64,000 nt of DNA, taken from Paenibacillus sp. GP183 (GTDB lineage Bacteria; Bacillota; Bacilli; Paenibacillales; NBRC-103111). Within the stretch, counting starts at the first letter, position 1, and the number at the start of each line of letters is the position of its first letter. The stretch covers positions 2,170,001 to 2,234,000 of the forward strand of contig NZ_FNSW01000001.1 in assembly GCF_900104695.1 (NCBI RefSeq), written 5' to 3'. This document shows, piece by piece, positions 25,743-36,246 of this stretch. Under the pieces are notes generated by a model, which was not told where the DNA came from, made no database searches, and worked only from the letters and a program-made list of their open reading frames with translations. The position numbers and the translations under genes are program-made.

Positions 25743-26684
25743 TTAACCAGTAACAACCTTAATTACGTTGCGTACGGAGCTTGCTGTCTTGTCCAAGGCT
25801 GTCTTTTCATCGGAAGTCAGCTCGATATCGAGAATTTTCTCGATTCCATTTGCGCCAAGTACAGTCAATACGCCCATGAACAAGTTATCATATCCGTATT
25901 CACCTTCAAGTAATGCGATCGTTGGAATGATGCGCTTCTTGTCTTTGAGGATAGCTTCAGTCATCTGCACCAGTGAAGCCGCCGGAGCATAATACGCGCT
26001 GCCGTTGCCCAGCAGATTGACGATCTCTCCGCCGCCGGTACGAGTGCGCTGTACGATCGCTTCGATGCGATCCGCCGAGATCAGCTTCTCTATCGGCACC
26101 CCGCCTGCGTAGGTGTAACGAACAAGCGGAACCATATCGTCGCCATGTCCGCCGATCACTACGCCGCGAACATCTTCAACGGAAACGTTCAGCTCTTGCG
26201 CGATGAATGTGCAGTAACGGGCTGTATCCAGAACGCCGGATTGACCGATTACGCGGTTTTTAGGGAAGCCCAGCGCTTGGAAAGCTACATAGGTCATCGC
26301 ATCAACCGGGTTGCTGAGAATGATCACGATGGAATCCGGAGCGTACTGTTTTACATTTTCACAAACGGATTTCACGATTCCGGCATTGGTGTTAACCAGA
26401 TCATCGCGGCTCATGCCCGGTTTGCGGGCAATTCCAGCCGTAATGATGACGATATCGGATCCAGCAGCGTCTTCATAACTGGAAGTACCGATGATGTTGC
26501 TGTCAAAGCCTTGAACCGGGCTGGCTTCCAGCATGTCGAGCGCTTTACCTTTTGTCGGGTTCTCCAGCTGCGGGATATCGACCAAAACGACATCTCCGAG
26601 TTCTTTTTGAGCGAGCATAAGTGCCGTAGTGGCACCCGTAAAGCCGGCGCCTACGACAGTAATTTTATTGCGGCGAATAGCCAT
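25743..26684 (-). CDS. mdh: Malate dehydrogenase (NAD)
   Basis: A protein of 313 residues of the LDH-like MDH type. The N-terminal NAD-binding motif is [12 protein letters not shown]. The substrate-binding arginines lie in [12 protein letters not shown], and the catalytic His is in [11 protein letters not shown]. It oxidises malate to oxaloacetate in the TCA cycle. GGAGG lies 9 bases before the ATG. It follows icd by 32 bp and is the last gene of the citZ-icd-mdh operon. Confidence 0.96.
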   Translation of the reverse strand: MAIRRNKITVVGAGFTGATTALMLAQKELGDVVLVDIPQLENPTKGKALDMLEASPVQGFDSNIIGTSSYEDAAGSDIVIITAGIARKPGMSRDDLVNTNAGIVKSVCENVKQYAPDSIVIILSNPVDAMTYVAFQALGFPKNRVIGQSGVLDTARYCTFIAQELNVSVEDVRGVVIGGHGDDMVPLVRYTYAGGVPIEKLISADRIEAIVQRTRTGGGEIVNLLGNGSAYYAPAASLVQMTEAILKDKKRIIPTIALLEGEYGYDNLFMGVLTVLGANGIEKILDIELTSDEKTALDKTASSVRNVIKVVTG

Positions 26685-26716
26685 GGAATGGTTCCTCCTG
26701 ATTGGATTGATTGGGA

Positions 26717-28015
26717 TTATCCCATATTTTTGATGATTTCGCTAGCGAACTCCGAGCATTTGATTTCTTTCGCGCCTTCCATCAAACGGGCAAAATCGTA
26801 AGTTACGGTTTTGTTGTTGATCGAAGTTTCCAGGCCTTTATAGATCAGGTCAGCCGCTTCCAGCCAGCCCAGATGCTCAAGCATCATAACGCCAGACAGG
26901 ATAACGGAACCTGGATTTACAACGTCAAGACCCGCATATTTAGGAGCTGTACCGTGTGTGGCTTCGAAAATCGCATGGCCTGTGATGTAATTGATATTGG
27001 CTCCAGGAGCGATTCCAATTCCTCCAACTTGCGCAGCAAGGGCATCAGACAAATAGTCACCATTCAGGTTCAAGGTTGCGATCACATCAAAATCAGTAGG
27101 ACGAGTCAAAACCTGTTGAAGCGCGATGTCGGCAATCGCATCTTTCACGATAACCTTACCAGCTGCTTCAGCTTCTTTTTGTGCTTTGTTGGCAGCATCT
27201 GTGCCGCTGGCTTCTTTAATTTTGTCGTATTGGGCCCAAGTGAAGGTTTTGTCGCCAAACTCTTGCTCAGCTAGCTCATAGCCCCAGTTCTTGAAAGCTC
27301 CCTCGGTGTATTTCATGATGTTTCCTTTGTGAACCAGGGTTAAGGTTTTACGCTTGTGCTTGATGGCATACTCAATGGCAGAACGGATTAAACGCTTGGA
27401 ACCTTCTTCGGAAACAGGCTTAATCCCGATACCGGAGGTTTCAGGGAAGCGAATTTTATTGACTCCCATTTCATTTTGCAAAAATTCAATCACTTTTTTC
27501 ACTTGTGCGGAGCCGGATTCCCACTCGATACCTGCATAAATATCTTCCGTATTTTCACGGAAAATGATCATATCCACAAGCTCGGGGCGTTTAACCGGTG
27601 AAGGTACACCTGAGAAATAGCGAACTGGACGGGAGCACACATAGAGATCAAGCTCTTGGCGCAGCGCTACGTTCAGAGAGCGTATCCCGCCGCCTACCGG
27701 AGTCGTCAGAGGTCCCTTGATCGCCACGATATACTCGCGGATCGCAGTCAATGTATCGGCTGGAAGCCAGCTGTTGTATTTGTTAAAAGCTTTTTCGCCC
27801 GCATATACTTCGTACCATGCAATTTTCTTGTCGCCTTTGTAAGCTTTCTCTACAGCTGCATCGAGAACGCGCTTGGAAGCCGCCCAGATATCGGGGCCTG
27901 TCCCATCTCCTTCGATGAAAGGAATGATCGGATTGCTCGGAACTTGCAGTACACCATTCTCGATGGTGATTTTCTGGCCTTCAGTTGGCAGAGCGAAAGA
28001 TTCGAATTTTGGCAT
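26717..28015 (-). CDS. icd: Isocitrate dehydrogenase (NADP)
   Basis: A protein of 432 residues, decarboxylating isocitrate to 2-oxoglutarate. The substrate loop [20 protein letters not shown] contains the serine and arginines that bind isocitrate. [23 protein letters not shown] and the C-terminal [13 protein letters not shown] are typical of bacterial NADP-IDH. AGGAGG precedes the ATG. It lies 140 bp after citZ with a small hairpin between them. Confidence 0.96.
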   Translation of the reverse strand: MPKFESFALPTEGQKITIENGVLQVPSNPIIPFIEGDGTGPDIWAASKRVLDAAVEKAYKGDKKIAWYEVYAGEKAFNKYNSWLPADTLTAIREYIVAIKGPLTTPVGGGIRSLNVALRQELDLYVCSRPVRYFSGVPSPVKRPELVDMIIFRENTEDIYAGIEWESGSAQVKKVIEFLQNEMGVNKIRFPETSGIGIKPVSEEGSKRLIRSAIEYAIKHKRKTLTLVHKGNIMKYTEGAFKNWGYELAEQEFGDKTFTWAQYDKIKEASGTDAANKAQKEAEAAGKVIVKDAIADIALQQVLTRPTDFDVIATLNLNGDYLSDALAAQVGGIGIAPGANINYITGHAIFEATHGTAPKYAGLDVVNPGSVILSGVMMLEHLGWLEAADLIYKGLETSINNKTVTYDFARLMEGAKEIKCSEFASEIIKNMG

Positions 28016-28057
28016 GTTTGTTGTTCCTCCTATGATTTAAAAACTCGTACACACAAA

Positions 28058-28078
28058 AAGTGACGGGAGTCACGGCCG
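28058..28078 (-). terminator. Small hairpin between citZ and icd
   Basis: On the minus strand GTGAC-TCCC-GTCAC is followed by TTTTT. The 5-bp stem is weak, so it may act as a partial terminator or RNA-processing signal that sets different citZ and icd levels. Confidence 0.4.
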
Positions 28079-28155
28079 TTAATGCAGGGAGAGAAAAGTA
28101 TCCTGCGAAAAGCGGCCGAACAGCCCGTAGTGGAAAGATGGAGCATAAATTAGGG

Positions 28156-29268
28156 TTAGCGTTGGTTAATCGGCGTATATTTCTGACTGACCGGTCCAGT
28201 GTACTCAGCACGTGGACGAATCAAACGGTTATTTTCATATTGTTCCAGCATGTGGGCTGACCAACCCGAAGTTCTGCTGATGGCAAAAATCGGTGTGAAC
28301 AGGTCGCGAGGAATTTCCAGCACCGTATAGACGGAAGCCGAGTAGAAATCTACGTTTGGCTTCAAGCCCTTTTGCTCCGTAACCATGGCTTCAATCTTGA
28401 TCGACATATCGTACCACTTCATATTGCCGGTGATTTTGCCGAGTTCCTTCGACATCACCTGCAGATGCTTGGCGCGCGGGTCTCCATTTTTGTAAACGCG
28501 GTGGCCGAAGCCCATGAGCTTCTCTTTGCGCTCCAGCTTGTCATTCACATAAGATTCAACATTGTCAACGGTTCCGATCTCTTCCAGCATAGCCATAACA
28601 GCTTCATTCGCGCCGCCGTGAAGAGGTCCTCTCAATGCGCCGATAGCGGAGGTAATGCCTGAATACATATCACTCAGTGTAGCAACAGTAACACGAGCGG
28701 CAAAAGTAGATGCGTTAAGCTCATGGTCAGCATGCAGGACAAGCGCTTTATCCAGAGCCTGAACTGCCACTTTATCAGGCTCGCTGCCTGTCATTTGGTA
28801 TAAAAAATTAGCGGCGATCGAAGGATATCCTTTGGGTTTGATCGGTTCTTTCCCTTCACGAATACGTGAAAATGCCGCGATAATCGTCGTAATTTGCGCT
28901 TGCAGCTTAATGGCTTTGCGAATATTGGACTCAGTGCTGATGTCGTTTGCTTCCTTATCATAAAGACCCAGACTCGAAATAGCTGTGCGAAGAGCTGCCA
29001 TCGAATTCGTATCTTTAGGATAAAGCTTTAATTGATCAATGACTCCGGCTGGAACTTCACTGCTGGCATTCAAATCGTTTCGCAGCTTCTCAAGCTCGGA
29101 TAATGTCGGTAATTTGCCATAATAAAGCAAGTAAATGACTTCTTCAAATGTCGAGTACTCGGCAAGGTCATCGATATCAAACCCACGATAAGTCAACACT
29201 CCATCCACAATGGAGCTGATCGACGAAGTCGTGGCAACAATTCCTTCTAAACCTTTGGTTGCTGTCAT
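28156..29268 (-). CDS. citZ: Citrate synthase
   Basis: A protein of 370 residues, condensing acetyl-CoA and oxaloacetate. Catalytic segments are LHADHELNASTFAAR, GPLHGGANEAVM and GFGHRVYKNGDPRA, with the late catalytic aspartate near DFYSASVY. It is the first gene of the citZ-icd-mdh run. No CcpC-type operator could be identified with confidence in the 280 bp upstream. Confidence 0.96.
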   Translation of the reverse strand: MTATKGLEGIVATTSSISSIVDGVLTYRGFDIDDLAEYSTFEEVIYLLYYGKLPTLSELEKLRNDLNASSEVPAGVIDQLKLYPKDTNSMAALRTAISSLGLYDKEANDISTESNIRKAIKLQAQITTIIAAFSRIREGKEPIKPKGYPSIAANFLYQMTGSEPDKVAVQALDKALVLHADHELNASTFAARVTVATLSDMYSGITSAIGALRGPLHGGANEAVMAMLEEIGTVDNVESYVNDKLERKEKLMGFGHRVYKNGDPRAKHLQVMSKELGKITGNMKWYDMSIKIEAMVTEQKGLKPNVDFYSASVYTVLEIPRDLFTPIFAISRTSGWSAHMLEQYENNRLIRPRAEYTGPVSQKYTPINQR

Positions 29269-29550
29269 GGAAACCTCTCCTTAACTACTTAATTGGCAAA
29301 AATAATGGCTTTCTACTTACTCTCATCATAAATGATTTCAAGCGCTAAGTGAAGAAACGGGAACATAAAACTTCATTATCACTACCATAAAGATTCTTTT
29401 TGATAAAATTTGCTGGAATTCAGCAGATTCACCCGTTTTCCCGAATTTCGTCCGAAATGTCATTTCGTTCAGAATAATTTGTATGAACCGTCAGTGATTG
29501 ATACAATGGAAAACAAAGAAATATCGTGGTCAGTCGGAGGAGATAAACAT

Positions 29551-31071
29551 ATGAGCACAAGCACGCGCATCGGGATCATGGATATCGGGTCCAACTCCAT
29601 TCGTCTCGTTATTTACGAGTTAGGGGCGAATGGCGGCTACAGAGTAGTCAGCGAGTATAAGGAATCCGCCCGCCTTAGTGAGCGCATCGGAGACGATGGC
29701 ATTTTGCATCTAGAAGATATTTTGTCCATTGTTCCTATTCTAACCCATTTCTCCTTGCTTTGTACAAATCATGAGGTCACAACGATTCGTTCGGCAGCCA
29801 CCGCGGCTATCCGCAATGCCGTCAATTCAAGGGAAATCGTCGACATATTGCGAAGAGAAACCGGTTTGCCCATTGAAGTGTTAAGCGGGGCGGAAGAGGC
29901 TCGCTACGGCTTTCTCGGCGTGATCAACACCATCGACATTCGAGACGGATTAATCGTCGATATTGGCGGGGGCAGCACTGAGGTGACCTTATTCAGGAAT
30001 CGGAAGATGCTCCACAGCATCTCCTTCCCCTTCGGATCCGTGAACACCACCAGCCAATTTTCCAAGGATGGGTTTGTCGGTGAAGATCGACTGCCGGATA
30101 TTCGGCGAATGGTCTTGGCGGCACTATCCGAGCACCCATGGATACAAAGCTCCCCGGGACTGGCATTAATCGGGCTGGGCGGAACCATACGCAACCTCGG
30201 CAAAATGAATCAAAAGCGTCAAAAGTACTCGCTGCCCATCGCTCATAACTACATGATGCAGGGAGACGAGGTTGAATTTTTTCTCAAACTGCTTTCCGGC
30301 CTGCCGCTCGATAAACGCAGAAGGATTGACGGCATGTCCAAAGAACGGGCCGATATCATCGTCCCCGGCCTTACCATATTGGACACCATCTATAAGGCCG
30401 CTGGGGCTTCAGCTTGCCTGATAAGCGGCTCCGGCTTAAGGGATGGATTGTTTTATGAAGCCATCCGACCGGAGCAGCCAATGGTCGACGATGTGCTTGA
30501 GGCGAGCATTCAAAACCTGCTGCGGCTTCATCCCAATGCAGCGGGCCGTCATGTACAGCAGGTCAACAAACTCGCTATGAAATTGTTTGACGATATCGCA
30601 GACTCTGAACAGCTGTATATCCAGGCAGAAAACAAGCCGCTTCTGCATGCCGCCTCCCTGCTGTATCGAGTAGGGGTCAGCGTGCATTATTATCAATTCA
30701 GCAGGCACACTCAATATGTCATTTCACAAGCGAGAATCGATGGGTTTACCCATAGGGAAATGCTGCTCTGCTCGCTCATCGCCGCATACAAAACAAAAAG
30801 CAGAAATCATCAGATGGTGCTTATGCACAAAGACATTTTGAAGGAGTCCGACGAATTATTAATTATGAAGCTCGCTGCCTTGCTGCAGCTTTCCATTGCC
30901 ATGGATCGAAGCGAAATTCAGGCCATTACCCATGCTACCGCGCGCATTAAGGGTAATGAGCTTCAGCTAAAGCTGACCTGTAATCACGATCCCTTCCTGG
31001 AGCTCAAAGAAATCGCCGATCTCGACAAAGAGTTTCAAAAGATGTGGAAGCTGAAGCTTATTCCTGAATGA
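29551..31071 (+). CDS. ppx: Ppx/GppA phosphatase (exopolyphosphatase)
   Basis: A protein of 506 residues. The ASKHA-fold phosphate loops are IMDIGSNSIRLVIYE at the N-terminus, VDIGGGSTEVTLF in the middle and LIGLGGTIRNLGK. The C-terminal 200 residues form an HD-like helical domain. It hydrolyses polyphosphate ends or pppGpp. The ATG at 29551 has GGAGGAG 8 bases upstream; the longer frame from 29410 is not supported. The last 14 bases overlap the 3' end of the convergent ppk gene. Confidence 0.93.
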   Translation: MSTSTRIGIMDIGSNSIRLVIYELGANGGYRVVSEYKESARLSERIGDDGILHLEDILSIVPILTHFSLLCTNHEVTTIRSAATAAIRNAVNSREIVDILRRETGLPIEVLSGAEEARYGFLGVINTIDIRDGLIVDIGGGSTEVTLFRNRKMLHSISFPFGSVNTTSQFSKDGFVGEDRLPDIRRMVLAALSEHPWIQSSPGLALIGLGGTIRNLGKMNQKRQKYSLPIAHNYMMQGDEVEFFLKLLSGLPLDKRRRIDGMSKERADIIVPGLTILDTIYKAAGASACLISGSGLRDGLFYEAIRPEQPMVDDVLEASIQNLLRLHPNAAGRHVQQVNKLAMKLFDDIADSEQLYIQAENKPLLHAASLLYRVGVSVHYYQFSRHTQYVISQARIDGFTHREMLLCSLIAAYKTKSRNHQMVLMHKDILKESDELLIMKLAALLQLSIAMDRSEIQAITHATARIKGNELQLKLTCNHDPFLELKEIADLDKEFQKMWKLKLIPE

Positions 31072-33148
31072 GAAGCTTTTTCCACGAAATAGACTGCATC
31101 GCTTCGAACTGGCTCCTATATGGAGCCTTTTCATTGCTTATACGCTCATAGGAGCCGTTGGACAGCAATTGCCGTGCCTTGATATTATCCATCATCGAAA
31201 TGTTCAAGATATGCTCCATTCTTTTTTTCAGCTTTGGATCGAGCACCGGACACATCAACTCGATTCGCCGAGTTAAATTCCGCGTCATCCAATCCGCGCT
31301 GGAAATATAATAGTCGGTATCTCCGCCATTTTCAAAATAATAAATTCGCGAATGCTCGAGAAAACGGTCGACAATGCTGCGCACGGTGATGTTCTCGCTT
31401 AAACCGGGGACACCGGGACGCAGGCAGCATACCCCGCGAACAATCAAGTCGATCTTGACACCGGCTTGCGAAGCCTCATACAGCACATCCACCATCTGCT
31501 GGTTGGAGAGCGAATTCATCTTGGCTTTTATATACGCGGGACGTCCGGATTTGGCATGCTCGGTTTCCCTTTCAATCAATTCGAACAGCTTGTCCTTCAA
31601 GTCTGAGGGCGCAACTGAAAATGCTTGCCAATTGTGCGGGGCGGAATAGCCGGTGATTTCATTGAATAAAGCGGATGCATCCTCGCCAATGACGGAATGG
31701 GCCGTGAACAACCCGACATCGGTGTAAAGCCTGGCCGTATTGTCATTATAGTTGCCGGTTCCCACATGCACATACCTTCTAAGGGAATCTTGCTCTTGTC
31801 TTACGACGAGCGTGATTTTCGCATGCGTTTTGAGTCCCACGAGCCCATATACCACATGGCAGCCGGATTTCTCCAGCTTTCTAGCCCAGGCAATATTACG
31901 TTCTTCGTCAAATCGCGCCTTCAGCTCCACAACCACTGTTACCTGCTTGCCCGACTCCGCTGCAATGGCCAATGCCTGAATGATCGGTGAATTCCCGCTT
32001 ACCCGGTATAATGTCATTTTAATAGCTAGAACCTGAGGATCATAGGCGGCATGCACGACAAAATCCGTTACAGCATCAAAAGATTCATAAGGATGATGGA
32101 CCAGTACATCGCTTTCCTTCAGCTGGGTAAAAAAGTCCGCGTTTGCTTCGAATTCCACCGGGTATTTGGGCTCAATCCGCGGATATCGCAAATGCTCAAA
32201 GCCATTCAAGCTTAGCGCCATTTTCATAAAATAGGAAAGATCCAGCGGACCATCAATCATAAATACGGAGTCATCGGAAAACTGAAATTCATCCTGGAGC
32301 TGGGTAAGCGCATAAGGATGCATGCTTTCTTGTACTTCAAGGCGAACCGGAGAGCCCCAGCGCCTGCGGCGAAGCTCTTTTTCTATTTCCTCCAGAAGAT
32401 CCTCGGCACCCTCCTCGTTCAAGGTAAGATCCGCATTGCGCGTAACTCTGAACGCGTGCACCGCGACAGGGATATAACCGCTAAAGAGTGTATGTATATG
32501 CTGTTCAATCAGCTCTTCAATTAAGATGAATTCCCTCTTTTTGCTGTTCGGACGCACCGTCAGCGGGATATATCGGGATAAATTATTGGGAACCTGTATG
32601 ATGGCAAAATAGTGCTCATCTCCCGGGTCCTCCTTCTCCAAAACCACGGATAAATAGACAGATTGATTATGGACAAGCGGAAAAGGACGGCTTTGATCGA
32701 CAGCCATCGGAGTAAGCACAGGGAAAATAATATCATGGTAGTAAGCATCCATTGCCTTCTTCTGATTCGCGCTCAGTTCTTCGTACTCGGCGAACACAAT
32801 GCCTTCCTTGACAAGCTGTCTCTTGATATCCCGATATGTTTTATATTGCTCATTAACCATCTTGGATGTGCGCTTCATGATGCGTTTAAGCAGTCCGGCA
32901 GGAGTGTAGCCTGTGAAATCCTTTTTGTTATACCCTGCCTTGACCTGATCCTTAAGGCCGGCAACACGAACACTCATGAATTCATCCAAATTACTGGACA
33001 CGATGGATAAAAATTTCATGCGTTCCAGCAGCGGTGTGCTCGCATCCTGCGCTTCCTCAAGCACTCGCCAATTAAATTCGATCCAGCTTAAATCACGGTT
33101 CAGGTAATTGGATGGGATCTCTTTCTGAGCTGTTGTAGTTATACTCAT
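31058..33148 (-). CDS. ppk: Polyphosphate kinase 1
   Basis: A protein of 696 residues with the PPK1 order: N-terminal helical domain (NRDLSWIEFNWRVLEEA), head domain, and two PLD-like catalytic domains. The autophosphorylated histidine is in GLKTHAKITLVVR. VHVGTGNYNDNTARLYTD and SADWMTRNLTRRIEL are further catalytic segments. It makes polyphosphate reversibly from ATP. It is convergent with ppx and their ends overlap, giving opposed synthesis and degradation genes at one site. Confidence 0.95.
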   Translation of the reverse strand: MSITTTAQKEIPSNYLNRDLSWIEFNWRVLEEAQDASTPLLERMKFLSIVSSNLDEFMSVRVAGLKDQVKAGYNKKDFTGYTPAGLLKRIMKRTSKMVNEQYKTYRDIKRQLVKEGIVFAEYEELSANQKKAMDAYYHDIIFPVLTPMAVDQSRPFPLVHNQSVYLSVVLEKEDPGDEHYFAIIQVPNNLSRYIPLTVRPNSKKREFILIEELIEQHIHTLFSGYIPVAVHAFRVTRNADLTLNEEGAEDLLEEIEKELRRRRWGSPVRLEVQESMHPYALTQLQDEFQFSDDSVFMIDGPLDLSYFMKMALSLNGFEHLRYPRIEPKYPVEFEANADFFTQLKESDVLVHHPYESFDAVTDFVVHAAYDPQVLAIKMTLYRVSGNSPIIQALAIAAESGKQVTVVVELKARFDEERNIAWARKLEKSGCHVVYGLVGLKTHAKITLVVRQEQDSLRRYVHVGTGNYNDNTARLYTDVGLFTAHSVIGEDASALFNEITGYSAPHNWQAFSVAPSDLKDKLFELIERETEHAKSGRPAYIKAKMNSLSNQQMVDVLYEASQAGVKIDLIVRGVCCLRPGVPGLSENITVRSIVDRFLEHSRIYYFENGGDTDYYISSADWMTRNLTRRIELMCPVLDPKLKKRMEHILNISMMDNIKARQLLSNGSYERISNEKAPYRSQFEAMQSISWKKLLIQE

Positions 33149-33271
33149 ACGGCCTCCGGCTTCATCAATTTTCGCAACCCTTATGATCTTATTGTACTAT
33201 GACAGAACTGGGTCTACAATCACCCGGGAACATGCTACAATATAAGTATTATTATAAAGGAGAAAAATATT

Positions 33272-34408
33272 ATGAATATCCTTAATCCCCAGCTCGTTCA
33301 TCAAATTTTTCGGGGCATCTGGGTGGCTGTTATTTTGTTCTTGATCGGCCTGTTCCTTTACAAGGTGACGCCGCTGGTGTATCCCTTCCTCTTTGGCTGG
33401 GCGATTGCCTATCTGCTCAATCCGCTTGTAAATGTGCTGCAGCGCAGAGCCAAATTTCCCAGATGGCTGGCTGTTACCTTCTCGATGCTGCTTTTTTTTA
33501 GTGCGACGGTTACGTGCATCACACTGTTTGTGGCCAATATCGTTGTGGAAATCGGTACCCTTTCGGAAAAGCTTCAGGTCCAGATTAACCAATGGGCAGG
33601 GATGTACAACAATTTCATCAATTCGCCCGAGTTTCAAAACATGGTCAGCTGGGTGAACGATTTCTATGATAAAAATCCTCAATATCAGGATACCATTAAC
33701 AAAAATTTAACCTCAACTGCAAACACCTTGGCAGGGTTCAGCAAAGACTCCATCAGTTACATATTGAATACAATCGTCAAGCTGCTTACTTCACTCCCCA
33801 ACATAGCTACCTTGGCCATCATTACATTATTGGCTACCTTTTTCATCAGTAAGGACTGGTATAAAATTATTACTCGGTATTCGGGGATTTTCTCTGAAAC
33901 GATCCTGAAAGTCAGCAAGCTGATTCGTTCGGATTTGCAGAAAGCTCTTTTCGGTTATCTTCGTGCACAGCTGATTCTGGTATCACTGACCGCGCTTGTC
34001 GTTATTATCGGGCTGCTGATTCTTCGCGTTGATTATGCGATCACGATCGGACTGTTAACCGGACTTGCGGATTTGATGCCCTACCTCGGTACCGGAGCGG
34101 TCATGGTCCCTTGGATCCTGTATGTTTTCTTCGCGCAGGGAAATATATACCTGGGTATCGGGCTCAGTATCCTTTATGGGGTGATTCTCGTGCTGCGGCA
34201 GATTGTGGAGCCGAAAGTTCTTGCATCCAGCGTCGGTCTCGATCCGCTTGCAACGTTGATCGCCTTATTCGTAGGTCTCAAATTATTTGGGCTCGTGGGA
34301 TTAATCATCGGTCCGGTGACGCTTGTTATTTTATCGGCCTTTTATCGTGCGCGAATCTTTCATGATATCGCACTTTATGTGCATAAAGGATCTATATCCG
34401 AGAAGTAG
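33272..34408 (+). CDS. ytvI: Sporulation integral membrane protein YtvI (AI-2E transporter family)
   Basis: A protein of 378 residues with about eight membrane helices and a large soluble segment (residues 90-170) between the early helices. GLLTGLADLMPYLGTGAVMVPW and QIVEPKVLASSVGLDPLATL are the conserved AI-2E/YtvI motifs. In B. subtilis ytvI lies near pyk, as here, which supports the name over a general permease. AAAGGAG is upstream of the ATG. The transport substrate is unknown. Confidence 0.88.
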   Translation: MNILNPQLVHQIFRGIWVAVILFLIGLFLYKVTPLVYPFLFGWAIAYLLNPLVNVLQRRAKFPRWLAVTFSMLLFFSATVTCITLFVANIVVEIGTLSEKLQVQINQWAGMYNNFINSPEFQNMVSWVNDFYDKNPQYQDTINKNLTSTANTLAGFSKDSISYILNTIVKLLTSLPNIATLAIITLLATFFISKDWYKIITRYSGIFSETILKVSKLIRSDLQKALFGYLRAQLILVSLTALVVIIGLLILRVDYAITIGLLTGLADLMPYLGTGAVMVPWILYVFFAQGNIYLGIGLSILYGVILVLRQIVEPKVLASSVGLDPLATLIALFVGLKLFGLVGLIIGPVTLVILSAFYRARIFHDIALYVHKGSISEK

Positions 34409-34419
34409 CGGATAAAAAC

Positions 34420-34463
34420 AAAAAGAGTGAAGCCGAAATCATTTCCGGTTTCACTCTTTTTTT
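34420..34463. terminator. Bidirectional terminator between ytvI and pyk
   Basis: AAAAAGAGTGAAGCCGAAA pairs with TTTCCGGTTTCACTCTTTTT. This is a long stem with A-runs and T-runs on each side, serving both convergent genes. Confidence 0.88.
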
Positions 34464-34491
34464 GTTGTTTGAATTTGTTTTATAAATCCTT

Positions 34492-36246
34492 TTATAAAAC
34501 TTTGGCGCGTCCTGAGTAGATCACACCAACTTCCGGATAGATGGAAACTTCCATGCCGTCTTCGATCAAATCCAATGCGTGGTTGACACCCACAATGACG
34601 GGGATGCCGAGACTTAATGCGACAACCGCAGCATGGGAGGTAATGCCGCCCACTTCGGTAATTAGGGCGCCAGCCCGTTGAACGGCCGGCATGTATTCTT
34701 TATCTGTTGACACCGTTACAAGAATAGCGCCGTCTGTCATTTTGCTGACCGCTTCTTCCGGTGTGCGAGCCGTTACGACTTTACCGGTCGCATTTTGCAT
34801 GCCAATCCCGGTTCCTTTGGCAATCATCTCGCCGACATGATGCACTTTGATCAAGTTCGTTGTTCCAGAGCGACCAACGGGAACACCCGCTGTGATAATA
34901 ACGATGTCACCGAGACTGACAAGTCCGGATTTGATGCTGCTGTCGACAGCAAGGTCAAACAACTGATCCGTCGTTTTACAGGTTTCACCTTTGACCGGCA
35001 TCACTCCCCAAACGAGACATAATCGGCGAATGACTTGATCATTCGGAGTAACCGCTACGATCGGTGACTTAGGACGGTACTTGGATACCATTCTCGCGGT
35101 ATAGCCGCTTTCGGTAGCCGTCAGGATCGCTTTTGCTCCCAGCTCCAAAGCGGAGTTCGCCACTGCCTGGCTGATCGCTTCGGTAACTGTAGTCTGCTGA
35201 GCTTGAGCGGTCCGTATGAAGATCTCACGATATTCCAAGGCGTCTTCTGCTCGAATTGCAATACGCGCCATTGTAAGTACGGATTCAACGGGATACTTTC
35301 CTGCTGCCGTTTCGCCGGACAGCATGACCGCATCGGTTCCGTCAAACACCGCGTTCGCAACGTCACTAGCTTCCGCACGAGTCGGGCGAGGGTTGCGCTG
35401 CATCGAGTCGAGCATCATGGTTGCGGTAATAACAGGTTTTCCAACCATGTTACATTTTTTGATCATTTGTTTTTGCACGATCGGCACTTCTTCAGCAGGA
35501 ATTTCCACACCAAGATCGCCGCGCGCTACCATCAGACCATCGGAAACCTCCAGAATTTCATCGAGGTTTTCGACGCCTTCCTGGTTTTCGATTTTACTGA
35601 TGATCTGGATATGTGGAGCTCCATAACGCTCCAAAAGCTCTCTAATTTCCATAACATCGCTGGCTTTGCGAACGAATGAAGCTGCGATGAAGTCCACATC
35701 CTGCTGTATGCCGAAAATAATATCATTGGTGTCTTTTTCCGTAATGCCGGGAAGCTTGATTTTGACGCCTGGAACATTTACGCCTTTTTTACTTTTCAGC
35801 TGACCGCCATTCACAATACGGCAATCGATCTCCGTACCGCGAACATTTACAACAAGCAATCCGATCAAGCCGTCATCTACAAGAATCGTAGACCCGACAT
35901 GGACGTCACGCGGCAAATCTTTATAAGTGACCGAAACACGCTCGGCATCACCAAGAATTTCCTCCGTAGTCAGGATAATATGATTATCCTGAATCAGCTC
36001 AATCGGCTCCTCTTTGAGCTTGCCTGTCCGGATTTCAGGGCCTTTGGTATCGAGCAGAATCGCTACCGTCTTGCCCGTTTCCTTGCTGGCCTCTCGAATG
36101 TTATGGATACGGGCTCCATGCTCTTCAAAGTCGCCATGGGAAAAATTCAAACGGGCGACGTTCATCCCCGCTTCCATTAGCCTTTTTAAATTTTCCAGTG
36201 ATTCACTTGCCGGTCCGATCGTGCAGACAATCTTTGTTTTACGCAT
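34492..36246 (-). CDS. pyk: Pyruvate kinase with C-terminal PEP-utiliser-like domain
   Basis: A protein of 584 residues, longer than the roughly 470 of E. coli kinases, as in Bacillus. The catalytic barrel has [33 protein letters not shown] and [12 protein letters not shown]. The extra C-terminal domain has [19 protein letters not shown], like the phosphohistidine domain of PEP synthase. It makes pyruvate and ATP from PEP. Its ATG lies inside the 3' end of accA (8-bp overlap), with AGGAGGG before it, so it is coupled to the acc genes. Confidence 0.97.
   Translation of the reverse strand: MRKTKIVCTIGPASESLENLKRLMEAGMNVARLNFSHGDFEEHGARIHNIREASKETGKTVAILLDTKGPEIRTGKLKEEPIELIQDNHIILTTEEILGDAERVSVTYKDLPRDVHVGSTILVDDGLIGLLVVNVRGTEIDCRIVNGGQLKSKKGVNVPGVKIKLPGITEKDTNDIIFGIQQDVDFIAASFVRKASDVMEIRELLERYGAPHIQIISKIENQEGVENLDEILEVSDGLMVARGDLGVEIPAEEVPIVQKQMIKKCNMVGKPVITATMMLDSMQRNPRPTRAEASDVANAVFDGTDAVMLSGETAAGKYPVESVLTMARIAIRAEDALEYREIFIRTAQAQQTTVTEAISQAVANSALELGAKAILTATESGYTARMVSKYRPKSPIVAVTPNDQVIRRLCLVWGVMPVKGETCKTTDQLFDLAVDSSIKSGLVSLGDIVIITAGVPVGRSGTTNLIKVHHVGEMIAKGTGIGMQNATGKVVTARTPEEAVSKMTDGAILVTVSTDKEYMPAVQRAGALITEVGGITSHAAVVALSLGIPVIVGVNHALDLIEDGMEVSIYPEVGVIYSGRAKVL

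Noticed and set aside
29410-31071. Longer 553-residue start for ppx
   Set aside because: GGAGGAG lies directly before the ATG at 29551, where the family's N-terminal phosphate loop begins.
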